From Mucilaginibacter sp. Bleaf8 (GTDB taxonomy: Bacteria > Bacteroidota > Bacteroidia > Sphingobacteriales > Sphingobacteriaceae): a stretch of DNA of 64,000 nt. The stretch is taken from positions 558,001-622,000 of the forward strand of contig NZ_JAHBBK010000003.1 in NCBI RefSeq assembly GCF_018390515.1, in the 5' to 3' direction. The translations under genes and the position numbers were made by a program. Under the pieces are notes generated by a model. That model searched no databases. It worked only from the letters and a program-made list of their open reading frames with translations, and was not told the origin of the DNA. Position 1 is the first letter of the stretch. Every line of letters begins with the position of its first letter. Shown one piece after another: positions 35,407 to 44,660 of this stretch.

Positions 35407-36063
35407 ATGAGTGCAGGGTTGAACTTTAATTTATTGGGGCAGGAGCTGCTTTTACTGCCCGAAAAAGCCATTTACTGGCAGCAGCAAAAAGCCTTGATTG
35501 TAGCCGATGTGCATTTGGGTAAGGTTGGCCATTTCCGCAAATCGGGTTTTGCGGTACCGGCGCAGCTGGCCGGTGATGATCTGGTTTGCCTAACCCGCCT
35601 GATTGATAAGTGCCATCCTGAAAAGATATGGTTTCTGGGCGATTTGTTCCACAGCGATATGAATGCCGACTGGGATGCCTTTGCCGCTTGGCGCCGCCAG
35701 TATGATCACATCCAAATGCAGCTCATTGTAGGTAATCACGATATCATCGACGAAAAGCATTACCACGAGCTGGATATCTCCACGCACGATGAGTTGCAGG
35801 TAGGGCCTTTCTTAATGCTGCACCACCCGCAAAATTGCGATAGCCTTAATCAGCATAATCAATACGTGTTTTGTGGGCATATTCACCCCGGCGTAAAGCT
35901 GGTAGGGCGGGGCCGCCAGTCGGTTACGTTGCCATGCTTTGCTTTTGGTGAGCGACAGGTTATATTACCATCCTTCGGCAAGTTTACCGGCCAGGTATCC
36001 GTACGCCATGAGCGCACGGATAAAGTATTTGGGGTGTTAAAGGATCGGGTGATTGAGGTTTGA
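35407..36063 (+). CDS. pdeM: Ligase-associated DNA damage response endonuclease PdeM
   Basis: Calcineurin-like metallophosphoesterase of 218 residues with all metal motifs: VADVHLGKVGHFRKSG, LGDLFHS, VGNHD and GHIHPG. The HLGK-HFRK spacing is typical of PdeM, which is usually encoded with an Lhr-type helicase, a ligase and an exonuclease-like MBL protein. None of those partners is in this window, so it is solitary here. Phosphodiesterase or nuclease activity is inferred from the family. Confidence 0.88.
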   Translation: MSAGLNFNLLGQELLLLPEKAIYWQQQKALIVADVHLGKVGHFRKSGFAVPAQLAGDDLVCLTRLIDKCHPEKIWFLGDLFHSDMNADWDAFAAWRRQYDHIQMQLIVGNHDIIDEKHYHELDISTHDELQVGPFLMLHHPQNCDSLNQHNQYVFCGHIHPGVKLVGRGRQSVTLPCFAFGERQVILPSFGKFTGQVSVRHERTDKVFGVLKDRVIEV

Positions 36064-36135
36064 TTGGTAAGAGAAAAGCCTGCGCTACTTTGTGTCAATG
36101 CTCAATCAGATTTACCATCAATCGGCGTATAAATA

Positions 36136-37275
36136 TTAATGCTTCTTCACGTAGCTATCAATCGTAAACAGCAAGCGGTTATAATCCACATTGCGCTCAA
36201 TGATATGCCATTGACTGTCTACTAAGTAATAAGATGGGATGGTAGTAATCATCCAATTTTTGGCATTTTCCGATTCGTCGCCTTTCAGGTCGGCGTACTG
36301 CGGCCAGGTCATGTTATCATCGGTAATGGCCTTGGTCCACCATTCGCGCTTGCTGTCTAACGATACGCTGATGATGCCGAACTGCCTGGCGTTCTTGTCT
36401 TTTTGCAATACATTAATCATGTCCTGGTGATTTACACGGCTCACCTGGTTGGCCGCCCGCCAAAAATCAATAATGTAACCTTTTTTGTTCAGGCCGGCTT
36501 TACTGAAAGGCTTGCCATCGGGTGTGTTACCTGCAATGGATGGCGCCTCGGCACCGGGTACCAGTTTAACCAGGCGTTGCAGTTTAGCGCCCAGCTCTTT
36601 ACCATCATCAGTATTTTTGGCGGCAGCGCTTAGCTTTTGATAAATGTCGTTATACGCAACCGGGTCAACATCTACCTCCAGCTTGCTCATTAAATGGGCG
36701 GATGCCACGCTTTGCGGGTTTTTGCTTACAAAGGTTTTAAAGGCATTGATCTTAGCCTCTTCTTCGGCATCCTGTGCGGCATTCACCTTATCAATCAGGG
36801 CAATATATTCGTTTTTAGTTAGGGTAGTGGCCTTTTTACTGTTAAGCAGGGCCTCTGCTTTTAAGCGGTTCTCGTGCGAGGTAGCTACTACCTGCTCATA
36901 AATTTCATAATAAGCCGAAAGCTCTTTCTGTATGGATGATGAAGAAGTGATTTTAGGATAATGATCCAGCCGTGCCGCATCTGCTGCAATGGTATAAGCG
37001 CCCGACTCAAGATAAACCTCAAAATTGTTAGCCTCTTTACTGCCGTTTTTATTGATGGATAGCGTGCCGTAACCGGGGTTGTCCAGCTGGGCATCTACTT
37101 TAACGTTTCCGTTGTTTATATTTTCGGCTACAATGGTGGAGTCGGCAGCATCTTTCAAAAAGAAAGTTGCATCCGTAAGGCCGGCAATATTGCCGTTAAA
37201 AGTAACATGTGCAGGTTTGGTACAACCGGTAGCGGCCAGCAATGCGGCAGCCAAAAAAGTGTAATTGAATTTCAT
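36136..37275 (-). CDS. Thioredoxin-fold lipoprotein without redox cysteines (DUF4369/TlpA-like)
   Basis: Lipoprotein of 379 residues: lipobox ATGC with Cys18, an N-terminal DUF4369-like beta domain (about 20-105), a helical middle part, and a C-terminal TlpA/AhpC-TSA-like thioredoxin fold (from about 235). In TlpA relatives DFW-x3-CGPC-R is the active site; here it reads DFWRAANQVSR, residues 270-280, so both cysteines are replaced (Asn276, Ser279). The only cysteine seen is the lipid-bearing one. A binding or scaffolding role is more likely than disulfide chemistry. It is divergent from sdhC. Confidence 0.9.
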   Translation of the reverse strand: MKFNYTFLAAALLAATGCTKPAHVTFNGNIAGLTDATFFLKDAADSTIVAENINNGNVKVDAQLDNPGYGTLSINKNGSKEANNFEVYLESGAYTIAADAARLDHYPKITSSSSIQKELSAYYEIYEQVVATSHENRLKAEALLNSKKATTLTKNEYIALIDKVNAAQDAEEEAKINAFKTFVSKNPQSVASAHLMSKLEVDVDPVAYNDIYQKLSAAAKNTDDGKELGAKLQRLVKLVPGAEAPSIAGNTPDGKPFSKAGLNKKGYIIDFWRAANQVSRVNHQDMINVLQKDKNARQFGIISVSLDSKREWWTKAITDDNMTWPQYADLKGDESENAKNWMITTIPSYYLVDSQWHIIERNVDYNRLLFTIDSYVKKH

Positions 37276-37418
37276 AAAAAGCGAATAAGGCTATGGTGAC
37301 GAAGATAAAGGTTTCATTAAACAATAGTGTATGGGTGCAATCGATTTTAGAATGTTTCTAAATAGACAATTCCGTGACTATTGCGCCAAACTCGTGTTAT
37401 CTTTTGGGTTATTATAAA

Positions 37419-37426
37419 TATTTTTG
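37419..37426 (+). promoter_or_regulatory. -7 promoter box of the sdhCAB operon
   Basis: TATTTTTG, matching TAnnTTTG, 22 bases before the sdhC ATG at 37449. The longer sdhC frame from 37374 would start before it. Confidence 0.6.
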
Positions 37427-37448
37427 CCTGATTTTAAATAATTATATA

Positions 37449-38234
37449 ATGAGTGAATTAAAACAAACCTTTAACTCGTCGCTGGGAAAAAAGCTGATCA
37501 TGGCTTTAACGGGCTTGTTTCTGTGTGTCTTTTTGATTGTACACCTGGGTGGTAACCTGCTGTTGTTCAAGCATGATAACGGTTACAGTTTTAATATGTA
37601 TGCCAACTTCCTGACGCATTTTCCGCCGATTGAGGTTATTGCCTACATTTTGTACCTGTGCATTATCGTGCATGCTATCTACGCCTACATTTTAACCACC
37701 AACAACCGTCATGCCCGCCCGGTTGATTATGCGGTGCATACCAAATCGCCGGTGTCTTTTTCATCAAAAAACATGGGCCTGCTGGGTTCAATTTTATTGG
37801 TGTTCATTGTGATTCACATGGGCGATTTCTGGTACAAGTACAAGTTTACCCACAGCGTAGGCTACAAAGAGTACAGAACCAACCTGCTAACCAACCAAAC
37901 CACCGTAACTGACTTTACACCGCAAACTGCTGATTTTGAACATTCGCAATCATTTGATGGTGATACCGAAATCATCCGGGTTAAAGATTTGCATAGCCGC
38001 ATTGTTGCCAGCTTCAGTATCTGGTGGTATGTGTTAATCTATGTAATATCTATGGTGGCCTTATCGTTCCACTTAGTGCATGGTTTCCAGAGCGCGTTCC
38101 ATACTTTTGGTTGGGTTCACCGTAAATACAAACCTATTTACGAGTTTATAGGTACCTGGCTGTTTGCCGTTATCATTCCGCTTGGTTTTGCCGCCATGCC
38201 AATCGTTTATTTTATTCAGAGTTTAAATAAATAA
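37449..38234 (+). CDS. sdhC: Succinate dehydrogenase/fumarate reductase cytochrome b558 subunit
   Basis: Single large membrane anchor of complex II, binding two b-type hemes and menaquinone. The 261-residue protein has five hydrophobic helices and conserved histidines (FLIVHLGGNL, IIVHAIYAY, FIVIHMGDFW, FHLVHGFQSAFHTFGW). This anchor type (family of Wolinella FrdC and Bacillus SdhC) needs no SdhD. The start at 37449 removes a leader that overlaps the promoter. First gene of sdhCAB. Confidence 0.95.
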   Translation: MSELKQTFNSSLGKKLIMALTGLFLCVFLIVHLGGNLLLFKHDNGYSFNMYANFLTHFPPIEVIAYILYLCIIVHAIYAYILTTNNRHARPVDYAVHTKSPVSFSSKNMGLLGSILLVFIVIHMGDFWYKYKFTHSVGYKEYRTNLLTNQTTVTDFTPQTADFEHSQSFDGDTEIIRVKDLHSRIVASFSIWWYVLIYVISMVALSFHLVHGFQSAFHTFGWVHRKYKPIYEFIGTWLFAVIIPLGFAAMPIVYFIQSLNK

Positions 38235-38266
38235 GCTGTACAGCTTACTAAATAAATATCATTCAC

Positions 38267-40201
38267 ATGATTTTAGATGCTAAAATTCCGCAAGGCCCAT
38301 TAGCCGAAAAATGGAGCAAGCATAAATTCAATTTAAAGCTGGTTAACCCTGCCAACAAACGTAAATACAATGTTATCGTTGTAGGTACAGGTTTGGCCGG
38401 CGCGTCAGCAGCAGCATCATTGGCTGAGTTGGGTTATAATGTAACCGCTTTCTGCTTTCAGGATAGCCCACGCCGTGCACACTCTATTGCTGCACAGGGT
38501 GGTATCAATGCTGCCAAAAACTACCGTAACGACGGTGATAGTGTTTACCGTTTATTTTACGATACCATTAAAGGTGGTGACTACCGTGCCCGCGAAGGAA
38601 ACGTTTACCGCCTTGCCGAAGTTTCTGTAAATATTATTGACCAGTGCGTGGCACAAGGTGTTCCATTTGCCCGCGAGTACGGCGGTTTGCTGGATAACCG
38701 TTCATTCGGTGGTGCGCAGGTATCGCGTACTTTCTACGCCCGTGGCCAAACAGGACAACAATTACTGTTAGGTGCTTACTCAGCACTTAACCGCCAGATA
38801 CACGAGGGTAAAGTGAAAATGTATACCCGCACCGAAATGCTGGACGTTGTTGTTGTTGACGGCCAAGCCAAAGGTATTGTTACCCGTAACTTAAAAACCG
38901 GCGAAATTGAAACCCATGCAGGCCATGCCGTATTGCTGTGTACCGGTGGTTACAGCAACGTGTTCTACCTGTCAACCAACGCAGCTGGTTCAAACGTAAC
39001 TGCAGCATGGCGCGCGCACAAACGCGGTGCTTTGTTTGCAAACCCTTGCTATACTCAAATTCACCCTACCTGTATCCCGGTAACCGGTACACACCAGTCA
39101 AAACTTACGCTGATGTCTGAATCATTGCGTAACGACGGCCGTGTGTGGGCACCAAAAACCGTAGAGGTTGCACAAAGACTGCGCAAAGGCGAAATTCGTA
39201 TAGAAGACGTTAAAGAAGAAGATCGCGATTACTTCCTGGAACGTAAATACCCATCATTCGGTAACCTGGTACCGCGCGACGTGGCTTCACGTAACGCTAA
39301 GGAAATGGTTGACGATGGCCGTGGTGTAGGTGGTTCAGGTATCGCTGTTTTCCTTGATTTCCGCGATGCAATTGAGCGTTTGGGCGAAGATGCTGTAAAA
39401 GCTAAATACGGTAACTTGTTTGATATGTACTATCAGATTACTGATGAGAACCCATACAAACAGCCAATGCGTATTTACCCTGCGGTTCACTATACCATGG
39501 GTGGTCTTTGGGTTGATTATAACCTGAGCACCAACGTACCTGGTTTATATGCTTTAGGTGAGGCTAACTTTTCTGACCACGGCGCTAATCGCTTAGGTGC
39601 ATCTGCACTGATGCAGGGCTTGGCCGACGGTTATTTTGTTATTCCTTACACCCTGGGCGATTACCTGGCTACCATCGGACCAAAGCCGGTTGATACCACT
39701 CACCCTGCTTTTGCGCAAACCAAGAAAGAAGTAGAAGCGCATGTAGCCCGTTTACTGGCACTGAAAGGTAACAAAACCACTACCGAATACCATCGCGAAC
39801 TGGGCCACATTATGTGGGAGTACTGCGGTATGGCACGTACAGAAGAAGGCTTGAAAAAGGCCCGTGTACTAATTCAGGAACTGAAAGATGATTTCTGGAA
39901 AAACGCCATTGTAGTAGGTAAAAACGAAGAGATCAACAATGCGCTGGAGCGTGCCGGTCGTGTGGCCGACTTTATCGAGCTGGGCGCCCTGATGGTGGAA
40001 GATGCCTTGCATCGTCGCGAATCATGCGGTGGCCACTTCCGTTTGGAATCTCAAACAGAAGAAGGTGAAGCCCTGCGCCACGATGATGAGTACGCCTACG
40101 TTGCAGCCTGGGAATTTAAAGGTGAAAACCAACCCGAGGAACTGCACAAGGAAGAACTGGTGTTTGAAAATGTTAAGTTAACACAAAGAAGCTATAAGTA
40201 A
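38267..40201 (+). CDS. sdhA: Succinate dehydrogenase flavoprotein subunit
   Basis: Catalytic FAD subunit oxidising succinate to fumarate. FAD motif [13 protein letters not shown] lies at residues 38-50, and the flavin-linked histidine is His72 in [12 protein letters not shown]. Substrate-binding segments include [10 protein letters not shown] and [10 protein letters not shown]. The 644-residue length fits the menaquinone-linked form, longer than the mitochondrial-type enzyme. It follows sdhC by 32 bases; the gap to sdhB contains an inverted repeat. Confidence 0.97.
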   Translation: MILDAKIPQGPLAEKWSKHKFNLKLVNPANKRKYNVIVVGTGLAGASAAASLAELGYNVTAFCFQDSPRRAHSIAAQGGINAAKNYRNDGDSVYRLFYDTIKGGDYRAREGNVYRLAEVSVNIIDQCVAQGVPFAREYGGLLDNRSFGGAQVSRTFYARGQTGQQLLLGAYSALNRQIHEGKVKMYTRTEMLDVVVVDGQAKGIVTRNLKTGEIETHAGHAVLLCTGGYSNVFYLSTNAAGSNVTAAWRAHKRGALFANPCYTQIHPTCIPVTGTHQSKLTLMSESLRNDGRVWAPKTVEVAQRLRKGEIRIEDVKEEDRDYFLERKYPSFGNLVPRDVASRNAKEMVDDGRGVGGSGIAVFLDFRDAIERLGEDAVKAKYGNLFDMYYQITDENPYKQPMRIYPAVHYTMGGLWVDYNLSTNVPGLYALGEANFSDHGANRLGASALMQGLADGYFVIPYTLGDYLATIGPKPVDTTHPAFAQTKKEVEAHVARLLALKGNKTTTEYHRELGHIMWEYCGMARTEEGLKKARVLIQELKDDFWKNAIVVGKNEEINNALERAGRVADFIELGALMVEDALHRRESCGGHFRLESQTEEGEALRHDDEYAYVAAWEFKGENQPEELHKEELVFENVKLTQRSYK

Positions 40202-40203
40202 TA

Positions 40204-40280
40204 GAAGCAAGAACCAAGAGCCAAGAACCAAGACTTAGTAAGCATGGTTCATCTTGGTTCTTGTTTCTTGGCTCTTGACT
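40204..40280. repeat. CAAGAACC-type imperfect palindrome between sdhA and sdhB, copy 1
   Basis: The left side is CAAGA(A/G)CC units in tandem (40208-40233), the right side their complement (40252-40277). CAAGAACCAAGA at 40222-40233 pairs perfectly with TCTTGGTTCTTG at 40252-40263. A related copy lies at 54281-54379. Confidence 0.75.
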
Positions 40281-40294
40281 CTAATTTCATAAAT

Positions 40295-41092
40295 ATGAGT
40301 AACGCAAACGGAACAATGAATTTGACGCTGAAAGTATGGCGTCAGCCAAATGCACAAACTGCTGGTAAGTTTGAAACATATAAGGCCGAGAACATATCGC
40401 CTGATATGTCTTTCCTGGAGATGCTGGATGTAGTGAATGAGAGCATTATTCATACTAAGCAAGATCCGATTCACTTTGACCACGATTGCCGCGAAGGTAT
40501 TTGCGGTATGTGCTCATTATATATCAACGGCCGTCCGCACGGGCCAAAACGTGCTATCACCACCTGCCAGCTGCACATGCGTAGCTTTACTGATGGTGAA
40601 ACCATCACTATTGAGCCATGGAGAGCTAAAGCTTTCCCGGTAATTAAAGACTTAGCGGTTGACCGTTCTGCTTTTGACCGTATTCAGCAAGCTGGTGGTT
40701 ACATTTCGGTAAATACCGGTGGTGTACCTGATGCCAACGAGATCCCGATCCCGAAGGTAATTGCTGATGAGGCTTTCAACTCGGCTACCTGTATTCAGTG
40801 CGGTGCTTGCGTAGCAGCTTGTAAAAATGCTTCGGCTATGCTGTTCACCTCGGCTAAAATCACCCAGCTGGCGCTGTTGCCGCAAGGCCAGCCAGAGCGT
40901 TACCGCCGTGTACAAAGCATGGTGGCGCAAATGGATGCCGAAGGCTTTGGTAGCTGTACCAACACCGGTGCTTGTGAGGCCGAATGCCCGAAAGAGATAA
41001 CATTGACCAACATTGCCCACATGAACTTCGATTTCTTCAGCGCGAAATTATTCCGCGAAGAAGAAGTACATGCTGAAAACCATGGTGGTTAA
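40295..41092 (+). CDS. sdhB: Succinate dehydrogenase iron-sulfur subunit
   Basis: Transfers electrons from FAD to quinone through three clusters. The 2Fe-2S ligands are in CREGICGMC (Cys65, 70, 73) plus Cys91; the 4Fe-4S and 3Fe-4S sets are in [11 protein letters not shown] and [13 protein letters not shown]. The ATG at 40295 gives 265 residues. A longer frame from 40244 is in effect translation of the palindromic repeat and is not conserved-looking. Last gene of the operon, followed by a strong terminator. Confidence 0.96.
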   Translation: MSNANGTMNLTLKVWRQPNAQTAGKFETYKAENISPDMSFLEMLDVVNESIIHTKQDPIHFDHDCREGICGMCSLYINGRPHGPKRAITTCQLHMRSFTDGETITIEPWRAKAFPVIKDLAVDRSAFDRIQQAGGYISVNTGGVPDANEIPIPKVIADEAFNSATCIQCGACVAACKNASAMLFTSAKITQLALLPQGQPERYRRVQSMVAQMDAEGFGSCTNTGACEAECPKEITLTNIAHMNFDFFSAKLFREEEVHAENHGG

Positions 41093-41110
41093 TTAGTATC
41101 ACGATACATG

Positions 41111-41153
41111 AAATAGAAAAGGCTTAAGAGAAATCTTAAGCCTTTTCTATTTT
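41111..41153 (+). terminator. Terminator of the sdhCAB operon
   Basis: Perfect 19-bp stem (AAATAGAAAAGGCTTAAGA and complement) with a GAAA tetraloop, ending in a T-rich tail. Very strong. Confidence 0.92.
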
Positions 41154-41189
41154 ATCGTTTTCATCTATTCTCCCTACATACACTACTCA

Positions 41190-41216
41190 TCGTCATGCTG
41201 AACTTGTTTCAGCATC
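41190..41216. repeat. CGTCATGCTGAAC-type dispersed repeat
   Basis: CGTCATGCTGAACTTGTTTC continuing AGCATCC resembles a repeat seen widely in Bacteroidota intergenic regions; its core TGCTGAAC-tt-GTTTCAGCA is a near palindrome. Only one copy is present in this window. Confidence 0.55.
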
Positions 41217-41378
41217 CCACCGGACAAGTTAACTATAGGAAAGGCAAACGTGCCTCGAGCGATCTTAGAAATTTGCCATGGAAGCTATAGCGTGGTCATC
41301 CCATCTATGCTTAATATTATCTTCCTTACTCTGATAAAAGAAAACTACTGACAAGATCGTGTCACGAGTATAAATACC

Positions 41379-41417
41379 TGTACCAAACTGTTCCGGGTGT
41401 TCCGCTCTGTACCACTT
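41379..41417. repeat. Decamer array 1 (TGTWCCRSTT-like units)
   Basis: Four consecutive units of 9-10 bases: TGTACCAAAC, TGTTCCGGG, TGTTCCGCTC, TGTACCACTT. It borders the left side of the hairpin at 41422-41454. The region 41093-41552 has no gene; besides the terminators and repeats I see only unremarkable DNA at 41217-41378. Confidence 0.65.
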
Positions 41418-41421
41418 ATGC

Positions 41422-41454
41422 AAAAAGGCGTTTGCATGCTGCAAACGCCTTTTT
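41422..41454. terminator. Hairpin between the decamer arrays
   Basis: Perfect 14-bp stem AAAAAGGCGTTTGC / GCAAACGCCTTTTT with 5-nt loop ATGCT. A and T tracts on both sides make it bidirectional, so it can end the minus-strand barrel gene. Confidence 0.85.
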
Positions 41455-41457
41455 AGC

Positions 41458-41529
41458 TGTACTAAAGTGTACCACCTGTACCGGAGTGTACCGGTTTGTT
41501 CCGCTTTGTGCCACTTCAAAAGTGGTACA
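41458..41529. repeat. Decamer array 2 with a final inverted unit
   Basis: Six units of 9-10 bases from TGTACTAAAG (41458) through TGTGCCACTT (ending 41516), then an inverted unit AAGTGGTACA at 41520-41529. That inverted unit can pair with the last direct unit (10 bp, one wobble, 3-nt loop). It lies 23 bases from the barrel gene's stop. Confidence 0.65.
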
Positions 41530-41552
41530 CCCGGGCGTGGTTATCATATAAA

Positions 41553-44054
41553 TTACATACGCACATTAGGACCGCCCTGGCCGCCGCCCATATCATCAGG
41601 GCTGCCATTTTGGTCCTGCTGGCTGCCTTTGCGCTGGCGTTTAGGCTCTGAACTGCCGCCAAAGCGGTAGGACAGGGTAAACAAAATAGCCCGCGTAGCA
41701 AACCGGCGTTCAGATACCGAAGTGTATGGAATTCGCTGATTGGTATTGTTAATGATAGAACCGAATTTACGGGTATTAAATACATCGCGCACGTTCATGC
41801 TGGCATTCAAAGTTTTGGTGATATCATAGCGTAAACCGCCATCCAGGCCATACATGGGCTTACTGTACCCCTGCGCTATTACCTGCTTGCCCTGATAGTC
41901 GCCACGCAATTGTATGCCCAGCTTTTTAACCGGTTTAATGTTAGCCGTTAAGTTGCCGTTAAAAGCATAACCCGAGGTAGACTGTACACCAACCGACGGA
42001 TCGCCATTGATGTTACGGTAGTATACATTCACGTTGGCCGTAATATCCCATAGTTGCGATGGCGACAGCTTGGCAATTAACTCATAACCTGCATTAGAAG
42101 CGTTTTTGATGTTTTGAAACTGGGTTAAGGTTGTAACCGAATCCAGCGCCAGGCGTACCTGCTGAATGTTATCATTGGTTAAGCGGTAATACACAGATGA
42201 GGTGAGCGTAAGCGCTTTCCAGTAGTTGATGTAACTCAGCTCAAATGAGTGGGTATCCTCTGGCAGCAGGCTCGGGTTACCCTGCTGGAAGTTCAGCGGG
42301 TCGCTCCGGTCCAGGAACGGCGACAGCTGCCTGTCACGCGGACGGCTTACCCGGCGGGTATAGCTCAATTGTAAAGTTTGGTTCTCCGTCAGTTTATCGG
42401 TCAGGAAAACGCTTGGATACACCCTCAAATAATCCTGTTTAAAGCGTTGTACCTGCGCTGTATCGGTAAGGCGGGTACGTATATGCGCATCTTCCAGTCG
42501 TAAGCCTACCTGTACGCCAAAATCGCCAAACTGCCGTTGGTAGTTGGTATACAAAGCATGTACCTGCTCCTGATAGTTAAAAATGTTGGATTGCATATTG
42601 TTACGTGTATACACCCCGCTTGATGCCAGCGTGTCTACCCGGTAATCGTTATTGTTGTTGTTGAAGGTGCTGCGGTACCCGGCTTCCAGCTTGCTGGTTT
42701 TGGACAAGGGTAGGGTGTAATCGGCCTGTAAGTTCCAGTTACGCTGTTTGCCATTGGTGTAGTTATTCTGCTCAAAAACTCTTGAGCGGTTATCGGTCAA
42801 AAAGCTATAGGTAGTTTTCAGGTTATCGGTACTGTTTTCCTTTTCTGATGAGTAACCCACGTTGGCTGTCAATTCTTCGCCTTGCTTCTTAAACTTGTGA
42901 CTAAAATCGGCATTCACATCCAGGTTGTTGCCATCGTTGTACGATTGGTTGTTCTGCCCTACCGTTTGACTTAAAACCCCCAGCGGGCGTATGTTGGTGC
43001 TGCCATCCTGAAAACGGTCGCGCGAGCGCACGTTTAAGTTGCCTGATAAGCTCACAACCGTTTTAGGGTCCAGGTTATAATCAATACCGGCACGTATGTT
43101 ATGCGAGTTGAATTTAAAAGTTTGGTTGGATATCTGGTCCTGATAGCTGGCGCTATCTGTACCCGGATACGTGATCCGGCTGTTTGAGCCATTGCCTATA
43201 CGGTTGGCCCGGCGGTAGCTGTAATTGGTAAATACGTTTACTTTACCGGTTTGGTAGGCCAAATTCAGGTTGCCGTTCAGTGAGTTTTGATTACCTACCG
43301 ATGCCGATGCCGAGCCGTTAAAGCCCACCTGCGCATTCTTTTTAAGGATGATGTTGATGATACCTGATTGCCCTTCTGCATCGTACTTAGATGATGGGTT
43401 GGTAATCACCTCGATGTTTTCAATAGCACTGGCCGGTATGGATTGCAGTATATCGCTCACACTACCGCCTGATATAGCTGAGGGCTTGCCGTTAACCAGC
43501 ACCCGTACGTTGCTGGAACCGCGTAAGCTCACATTACCCTCCACATCTACCTGTATGGATGGCACGTTGCCCAGCAGATCGGTAGCCGAACCGCCCTGGC
43601 TCACCAGGCTCTGGTCAACACTGAATACTTTTTTATCTGTACTTAGTTTAATCTGGCTTTTCTGCCCGCTTATCACTACCTCTTTTAACAAGCTGGATTT
43701 GGAGGCGCGCATTTTAACGGTGCCTAACTGTATAGTTGATTTATTGTCGCTAATGCGGATGCTGTCTTTCATGTAGGTAAGGTAGCCTACAAAGCTGATG
43801 CGCAGCAGGTAATAGCCATTGCTGATATTGGTGAGTTTAAAATTACCGTCAAGGTCGGTTTGCATGCCTTTCACCGGCTTGTTATCGGCCTTGTTAACCA
43901 GGCTAACGCTGGCAAAATCGAGCGGTTTGCTGGTGGCAGCATCAATCAGCTTGCCTGATATTGTACCGTTGCCGGCAGGGCTTTGAGCAACAGCGTTAAC
44001 AGCTGTTAAAAACAGAAGAGCAAATAGTAACTTGGTATATACCCGAAAATTCAT
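41553..44054 (-). CDS. Outer-membrane beta-barrel protein with carboxypeptidase-regulatory-like domain
   Basis: Large exported protein of 833 residues (start ATG 44054). Order: signal peptide ending AVAQ; CarboxypepD_reg-like domain (GTISGKLIDAATSKPLDFASV) at about 30-110; TonB-plug-like domain (LLGNVPSIQVDVEGNVSLRGSSN); then the outer-membrane barrel family 3 repeats with many Tyr/Asn strands. The last strand ends LFTLSYRFGGS, followed by a disordered, Gly/Gln-rich tail of about 27 residues. Such proteins resemble TonB-dependent receptors but lack a known ligand. A long palindrome lies just upstream. Confidence 0.92.
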   Translation of the reverse strand: MNFRVYTKLLFALLFLTAVNAVAQSPAGNGTISGKLIDAATSKPLDFASVSLVNKADNKPVKGMQTDLDGNFKLTNISNGYYLLRISFVGYLTYMKDSIRISDNKSTIQLGTVKMRASKSSLLKEVVISGQKSQIKLSTDKKVFSVDQSLVSQGGSATDLLGNVPSIQVDVEGNVSLRGSSNVRVLVNGKPSAISGGSVSDILQSIPASAIENIEVITNPSSKYDAEGQSGIINIILKKNAQVGFNGSASASVGNQNSLNGNLNLAYQTGKVNVFTNYSYRRANRIGNGSNSRITYPGTDSASYQDQISNQTFKFNSHNIRAGIDYNLDPKTVVSLSGNLNVRSRDRFQDGSTNIRPLGVLSQTVGQNNQSYNDGNNLDVNADFSHKFKKQGEELTANVGYSSEKENSTDNLKTTYSFLTDNRSRVFEQNNYTNGKQRNWNLQADYTLPLSKTSKLEAGYRSTFNNNNNDYRVDTLASSGVYTRNNMQSNIFNYQEQVHALYTNYQRQFGDFGVQVGLRLEDAHIRTRLTDTAQVQRFKQDYLRVYPSVFLTDKLTENQTLQLSYTRRVSRPRDRQLSPFLDRSDPLNFQQGNPSLLPEDTHSFELSYINYWKALTLTSSVYYRLTNDNIQQVRLALDSVTTLTQFQNIKNASNAGYELIAKLSPSQLWDITANVNVYYRNINGDPSVGVQSTSGYAFNGNLTANIKPVKKLGIQLRGDYQGKQVIAQGYSKPMYGLDGGLRYDITKTLNASMNVRDVFNTRKFGSIINNTNQRIPYTSVSERRFATRAILFTLSYRFGGSSEPKRQRKGSQQDQNGSPDDMGGGQGGPNVRM

Positions 44055-44076
44055 CCGGCAAAAATCCGGCATTTGT

Positions 44077-44106
44077 AAGTTACATGCACTAAGGTACATG
44101 TAACTT
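44077..44106. promoter_or_regulatory. 10-bp palindrome upstream of the barrel-protein gene
   Basis: AAGTTACATG (44077-44086) and CATGTAACTT (44097-44106) are perfectly complementary with a 10-base spacer, 22 bases upstream of the start codon. The half-site spacing of two helical turns fits a dimeric regulator. Confidence 0.6.
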
Positions 44107-44170
44107 TATTGATAGTGTGTAGCCTACAGAGGTAATTTTTTTATTACCAATATGAAACGGAGAGTGCCGG

Positions 44171-44659
44171 TTAGTTTAGCTTTTTTACCACAGCAATTAG
44201 TTCTTCCACCTTTGGCTGTTTAGGGAAGTCTTTCACCCAGTTACCTTTTTTATCGTAAATAACCACGTAAGGGGTGGTTTTTACATCATAATAGCGTTGT
44301 ACGGTATAAGTGTACCCCTCAGTACCCACGGTAATGTTCGGGTAACGGGATATGCCAAAGTCGCGGTAAAAACCTTTAATCATGGGGTAGGAGGTAAAGG
44401 TGGCCATTACAATCTGTACATCGGCAAATTCCTTCATTTTGGGTTGCATCTCGTATATCAGGCGCTGGCAGTGGCCGCAGTCTGGCGAAAAATAGATCAG
44501 CATCACCGGCTTGTTCTTTTTCAATTGTGCCGGCGTTACGTATACGCTGTCGGTATTCAATAAGCGGTATGAAACCAGCTTTTTAGTTTTGGTGCTTTGG
44601 GCCTGTGTGCAGCCGGCTATTACAATGAGGCTTAAAAAAATGAATAGTAATTTTTTCAT
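44171..44659 (-). CDS. Thioredoxin-like lipoprotein with CGHC motif
   Basis: Membrane-anchored thiol-disulfide protein of 162 residues. Lipobox IAGC with Cys17, then a thioredoxin fold with the active site SPDCGHCQ (Cys61, Cys64) and the later cis-Pro loop TTPYVVIYD. CGHC is a DsbA/PDI-like rather than a reductase-type dipeptide, so it may have an oxidising or isomerising role; this is inference. The ATG lies one base after the stop of the oxidoreductase gene, so the two are translationally coupled. Confidence 0.9.
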   Translation of the reverse strand: MKKLLFIFLSLIVIAGCTQAQSTKTKKLVSYRLLNTDSVYVTPAQLKKNKPVMLIYFSPDCGHCQRLIYEMQPKMKEFADVQIVMATFTSYPMIKGFYRDFGISRYPNITVGTEGYTYTVQRYYDVKTTPYVVIYDKKGNWVKDFPKQPKVEELIAVVKKLN

Positions 44660-44660
44660 A

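Noticed and set aside
40244..40294. Longer sdhB N-terminus
   Set aside because: The added residues are a translation of the dispersed palindrome; SdhB homology starts after it.
41379..41529. Decamer arrays as a CRISPR array
   Set aside because: Units are 9-10 bases with no spacers between them and no cas genes nearby.
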